From: Flavobacteriaceae bacterium
Lineage (GTDB): Bacteria; Bacteroidota; Bacteroidia; Flavobacteriales; Flavobacteriaceae
NCBI GenBank assembly: GCA_030683815.1
Contig: JAUXPJ010000005.1
Coordinates: 1 to 64,000, forward strand
Length of the DNA: 64,000 nt
Direction of reading: 5' to 3'
Both the position numbers and the translations under genes were made by a program. Under the pieces are notes generated by a model. That model was not told the DNA's origin. It was given only the letters and a program-made list of their open reading frames with translations, and did not search any database. Positions 61,541-64,000 of this stretch are shown here, piece after piece. The stretch's first letter is position 1. Each line of letters starts with the position of its first letter.

Positions 61541-61685
61541 TTCAATTGACAATTGACAATTAACCCTTCGACTGCGCTGGCAATGAACAATGAACCCTTT
61601 GGCTTGTTTCGACTCCGCTCAACAAACGCCGATCAAGGTGCGATTTTAAAAAAAAACTTTAAACTTTAAACCTTAAACATTTAAA
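61541..61685. repeat. Repeat-rich gap between menB and the FAH gene
   Basis: TTCGACTGCGCT (61567-61578) and TTCGACTCCGCT (61608-61619) are direct repeats with one difference, more GC-rich than their surroundings. CAATTGA and AATGAAC are repeated in tandem before them, and ACTTTAA words follow. No gene or clear promoter seen. Confidence 0.7.
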
Positions 61686-62297
61686 ATGAAAATAATTTGT
61701 ATCGGACGGAATTACACCGAACACATCCATGAATTAGCCAATGAAAGACCTACTGATCCGGTAGTTTTTATGAAACCTGATTCTGCAATATTACTTAAAA
61801 ATTTTCCTTTTGTCATTCCAACTTTTTCGGATGATATTCATTATGAAGTGGAGGTTTTGGTGAAAATAAATAAATTGGGAAAGCATATTGAATCCCGATT
61901 TGCGCATAAATACTATGATGAAATCGGTTTGGGAATCGATTTTACCGCACGCGATATCCAAGCGAAATGCAAAGAAAAAGGATTGCCTTGGGAAAAAGCC
62001 AAAGCTTTTGATGGCAGTGCTGTTATCGGTGAATTTTATCCTAAATCGTCTTTTCAGCATGTGAATAATATCGATTTTTTGCTCTTAAAAAATGGTCAAG
62101 AAGTTCAAAAAGGAAATTCAGGAGAAATGCTGTGGAAAATAGATGAGTTAATCAGCTACGTTTCTCAGTTTTTTACGCTTAAAATTGGCGACATTATTTT
62201 TACCGGAACACCGGCTGGAGTTGGAAAAGTAAATGCTGGAGATGAATTAATCGGGATGATAAACGGAAAAGAAGCGTTTAAAATTAGTGTAAAATAA
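61686..62297 (+). CDS. Fumarylacetoacetate-hydrolase-family protein
   Basis: 203 residues, the short single-domain FAH type. Metal ligands are visible in HYEVEVLVKI (about 56-65) and GIDFTARDIQ, and the C-terminal FTGTPAGVGKV is the substrate loop. Bacterial members include acylpyruvases and oxaloacetate tautomerases; which one applies here is not predictable. It is 9 bp before cinA. Confidence 0.87.
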   Translation: MKIICIGRNYTEHIHELANERPTDPVVFMKPDSAILLKNFPFVIPTFSDDIHYEVEVLVKINKLGKHIESRFAHKYYDEIGLGIDFTARDIQAKCKEKGLPWEKAKAFDGSAVIGEFYPKSSFQHVNNIDFLLLKNGQEVQKGNSGEMLWKIDELISYVSQFFTLKIGDIIFTGTPAGVGKVNAGDELIGMINGKEAFKISVK

Positions 62298-62306
62298 TCA
62301 ACATAG

Positions 62307-63563
62307 ATGTTAGCTGAAATCATAACCATAGGCGATGAAATTTTAATCGGGCAAATTACCGATACCAATTCGCCGTGGATAGCCATCGAACTCAATAAAA
62401 TTGGAATTTCAGTATATCAAATTACGTCTATTTCTGATGAAAAAAATCATATTTTATCTGCTCTAAAAGAAGCAGTTCAAAGAGCTGATATCATTATCAT
62501 TACTGGCGGATTGGGCCCTACAAATGATGACATCACTAAAATAACTTTAACCGAATATTTTGAGGATGAACTGGTTTTAAATGAGGAAGTAGAGCATCAG
62601 ATTAAACAAATGTTTGAAAAAATAAATTATCCTTTTACAGATATTAATAGGATGCAAGCATTTGTTCCATCAAAATGTATGGTGTTGAAAAATGATTTCG
62701 GCACCGCGCCCGGAATGTGGTTTAACTCGGATAAAAAAGTGATTATTTCCTTACCCGGTATCCCTACTGAAATGAAAGGATTGATGTCAGTTAGTGTATT
62801 GCCAAAACTTCAAAAAGAGTTTGATTTGCCATTTATCATCCATAAAACAATCAGTACTTATGGAATGGGCGAAAGTATGTTGGCAGATTTGATAAAAGAT
62901 TGGGAAAATCAATTGCCAAACTTTATCAAACTAGCTTATTTACCCAATTTCGGAAAAGTACGTTTGCGTTTATCGGCTAAAGGTGCTGATTTTAAAATGC
63001 TTTTAAAGGATGTTCAAAACCAAGTAAATCAGCTAATTCCCATCATTAAACATATTTATATTGGCGAAGAAACGGATACTATTGAAGCAGATTTGGCTAA
63101 CTATTTTACAAAAAATAAACTGACTTTATCAGTAGCAGAAAGTGTTACAGGCGGTAATATTGCCAAGATGATTACTTCTATACCAGGGGCATCTCAATAT
63201 TTTAAAGGAGGTTTGATTGTGTACTCTCAAGAATCCAAAGAAAATATTTTAAATATCAACCCTGAATTAATAGACAAATATTCAACAGTTAGTAAAGAGG
63301 TGGCTGAGTCAATGGCGTTAGAAGTTCAAAAATTATTAAAATCAGATTACGCCATCGCGACCACTGGAAATGCTGGTCCGACCACAGAATTGAACAGTAA
63401 AGAAGTCGGACAAGTATTTATTGCCGTTGCAACACCAAAAAACCTTATTGTAGAAGAATTTAACTTTGGAAATTCGCGTGAAAAAACGATACAAAGAGCT
63501 TCTAATAAAGCTTTTGAAATGCTGAGAAAAGAAATTTTAAAAAACAATGAAAATAGTTTGTGA
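62307..63563 (+). CDS. cinA: CinA / nicotinamide-mononucleotide deamidase
   Basis: 418 residues. The N-terminal MoCF-like domain starts with IITIGDEILIGQITDTNS and has the GGLGPTNDD loop, and the C-terminal CinA domain has AESVTGGNIAKMI and ATTGNAGPTTELNSKE. The full-length protein recycles NMN by deamidation and has an ADP-ribose pyrophosphatase-type N-domain activity in homologues. Its position directly before rpmB-rpmG is conserved in Bacteroidota. Confidence 0.92.
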   Translation: MLAEIITIGDEILIGQITDTNSPWIAIELNKIGISVYQITSISDEKNHILSALKEAVQRADIIIITGGLGPTNDDITKITLTEYFEDELVLNEEVEHQIKQMFEKINYPFTDINRMQAFVPSKCMVLKNDFGTAPGMWFNSDKKVIISLPGIPTEMKGLMSVSVLPKLQKEFDLPFIIHKTISTYGMGESMLADLIKDWENQLPNFIKLAYLPNFGKVRLRLSAKGADFKMLLKDVQNQVNQLIPIIKHIYIGEETDTIEADLANYFTKNKLTLSVAESVTGGNIAKMITSIPGASQYFKGGLIVYSQESKENILNINPELIDKYSTVSKEVAESMALEVQKLLKSDYAIATTGNAGPTTELNSKEVGQVFIAVATPKNLIVEEFNFGNSREKTIQRASNKAFEMLRKEILKNNENSL

Positions 63564-63588
63564 GTTTTTTAAAATATTCGTTAATTTG
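63557..63588 (+). promoter_or_regulatory. Candidate rpmB promoter
   Basis: TTTG (63557-63560), 20 nt, then TTAATTTG (63581-63588), a one-base departure from TAnnTTTG. The -33 element overlaps the end of cinA. The leader would be about 34 nt. Confidence 0.45.
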
Positions 63589-63625
63589 CACCTCATTTTA
63601 AGAGAATAATAAAACTGTTTAGAAG

Positions 63626-63862
63626 ATGTCTAGAGTTTGTGAACTTACAGGGAAAAAAGCAATGGTTGGAAACAACGTTTCTCACGCAGTAAACAGAACC
63701 AAAAGAAGGTTCAATGTTAATTTAATGAAAAAACGTTTTTATATTCCTGAGGAAGATAAATGGGTTACATTAAAAGTTTCGGCTAATGCTTTGAAAACGA
63801 TTAATAAAAACGGAATCACAGCGGTTCTAAAAGAAGCAAAAGAGAAAGGTTATTTAAAATAA
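63626..63862 (+). CDS. rpmB: Ribosomal protein L28
   Basis: 78 residues beginning [20 protein letters not shown], with [11 protein letters not shown], the L28 signatures. Normal length for Bacteroidota. It has a likely own promoter within the end of cinA and is followed 29 bp later by rpmG. Confidence 0.95.
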   Translation: MSRVCELTGKKAMVGNNVSHAVNRTKRRFNVNLMKKRFYIPEEDKWVTLKVSANALKTINKNGITAVLKEAKEKGYLK

Positions 63863-63891
63863 TAACATCATCGCATTAAAAGCATTAAGTA

Positions 63892-64000
63892 ATGGCAAAG
63901 AAGAGCAAAGGAAATAGAATTCAAGTAATATTAGAGTGTACAGAACACAAAACTTCTGGTGTTGCAGGAACATCAAGATATGTTACCAAAAAGAATAAAA
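63892..64000 (+). CDS. rpmG: Ribosomal protein L33, partial
   Basis: The first 36 codons of L33 ([28 protein letters not shown]) run off the right edge of the window. The whole protein is normally about 60 residues. ECTEH has only the first cysteine position; whether the usual second CxxC is present cannot be seen. Confidence 0.93.
   Translation, partial: MAKKSKGNRIQVILECTEHKTSGVAGTSRYVTKKNK

Noticed and set aside
1-64000. tRNA, rRNA, prophage or insertion sequence
   Set aside because: I looked for tRNA T-loop motifs, transposases, integrases and phage structural genes and found none.

Overview
The window is a chromosomal stretch of an AT-rich Bacteroidota bacterium, most likely of the class Flavobacteriia. 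Four things point there: the gene families (PorD and a decayed T9SS type B secretion signal, flavobacterial BamD, RpoZ-like omega, DUF4199, DUF5606 and DUF6913 proteins, a SusC-type TonB plug), the conserved neighbourhood bamD-rpoZ-coaBC-porD-recN, the order cinA-rpmB-rpmG, and promoters of the Bacteroidota form TTTG-N19/20-TAnnTTTG. There is no Shine-Dalgarno pattern. I see no tRNA, rRNA, CRISPR array, prophage or insertion sequence.

Layout. 1-7.3 kb: a sulfur/anaerobic electron-transfer island. A minus-strand operon encodes a Tat-exported molybdopterin oxidoreductase of the polysulfide/thiosulfate reductase type, its four-cluster ferredoxin subunit, its NrfD membrane subunit and two rhodanese-fold proteins. 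A 12-haem cytochrome c is divergent from it. 7.3-10.8 kb: a barrel-less TonB plug protein, an SH3-like lipoprotein and a 5'-nucleotidase split into two genes. 10.8-20.2 kb: dapA, ferritin, the bamD-rpoZ-coaBC-porD-recN run, fabI, a glycosyltransferase and hemG. 20.3-27.3 kb: pyrG-yidC (minus), rpmH, carB. 27.7-38 kb: nifJ (pyruvate:ferredoxin oxidoreductase), a HEPN protein, a GlmU-like protein, a secreted modular protein and lon. 37.6-46.4 kb: mazG, DUF5606, def, ruvX, dapD, a surface-glycan glycosyltransferase/methyltransferase pair, tsaC/sua5, a CCA-adding-like enzyme and an MsbA-like exporter. 46.5-50.4 kb: phosphoglucomutase, a lipoprotein, a polyprenyl glycosyltransferase, DUF4199 and the SRP RNA gene. 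50.5-56.4 kb: SDR, fsa, uvrB, a wrecked T9SS-exported gene and an ABC-2 exporter. 57-61.5 kb: a menaquinone cluster (thioesterase, menF, menD, S1-domain protein, menB). 61.7-64 kb: FAH-family protein, cinA, rpmB and the start of rpmG.

How it fits together. Menaquinone genes, PFOR, the NrfD-linked molybdoenzyme, the 12-haem cytochrome, ferritin and HemG suggest a facultative anaerobe or microaerophile that uses menaquinol to reduce an external, probably sulfur-containing, acceptor.

The most unusual feature is the pair of exported rhodanese-fold proteins. Both have serine where the catalytic cysteine belongs, and both end in the same Lys/Val/Glu-rich tail closing with Gly-Gly-Cys. In one of them that terminal Cys is the only cysteine in the protein. 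This resembles a SoxY-like swinging sulfur-carrier arm and is my best candidate for an undescribed system. Other items worth a look: the T9SS type B gene collapsed by internal deletion, CoaBC with Ser in place of the catalytic Cys, two promoters placed so that the transcript would be leaderless (bamD, uvrB), and a sigma-54-like site before lon.
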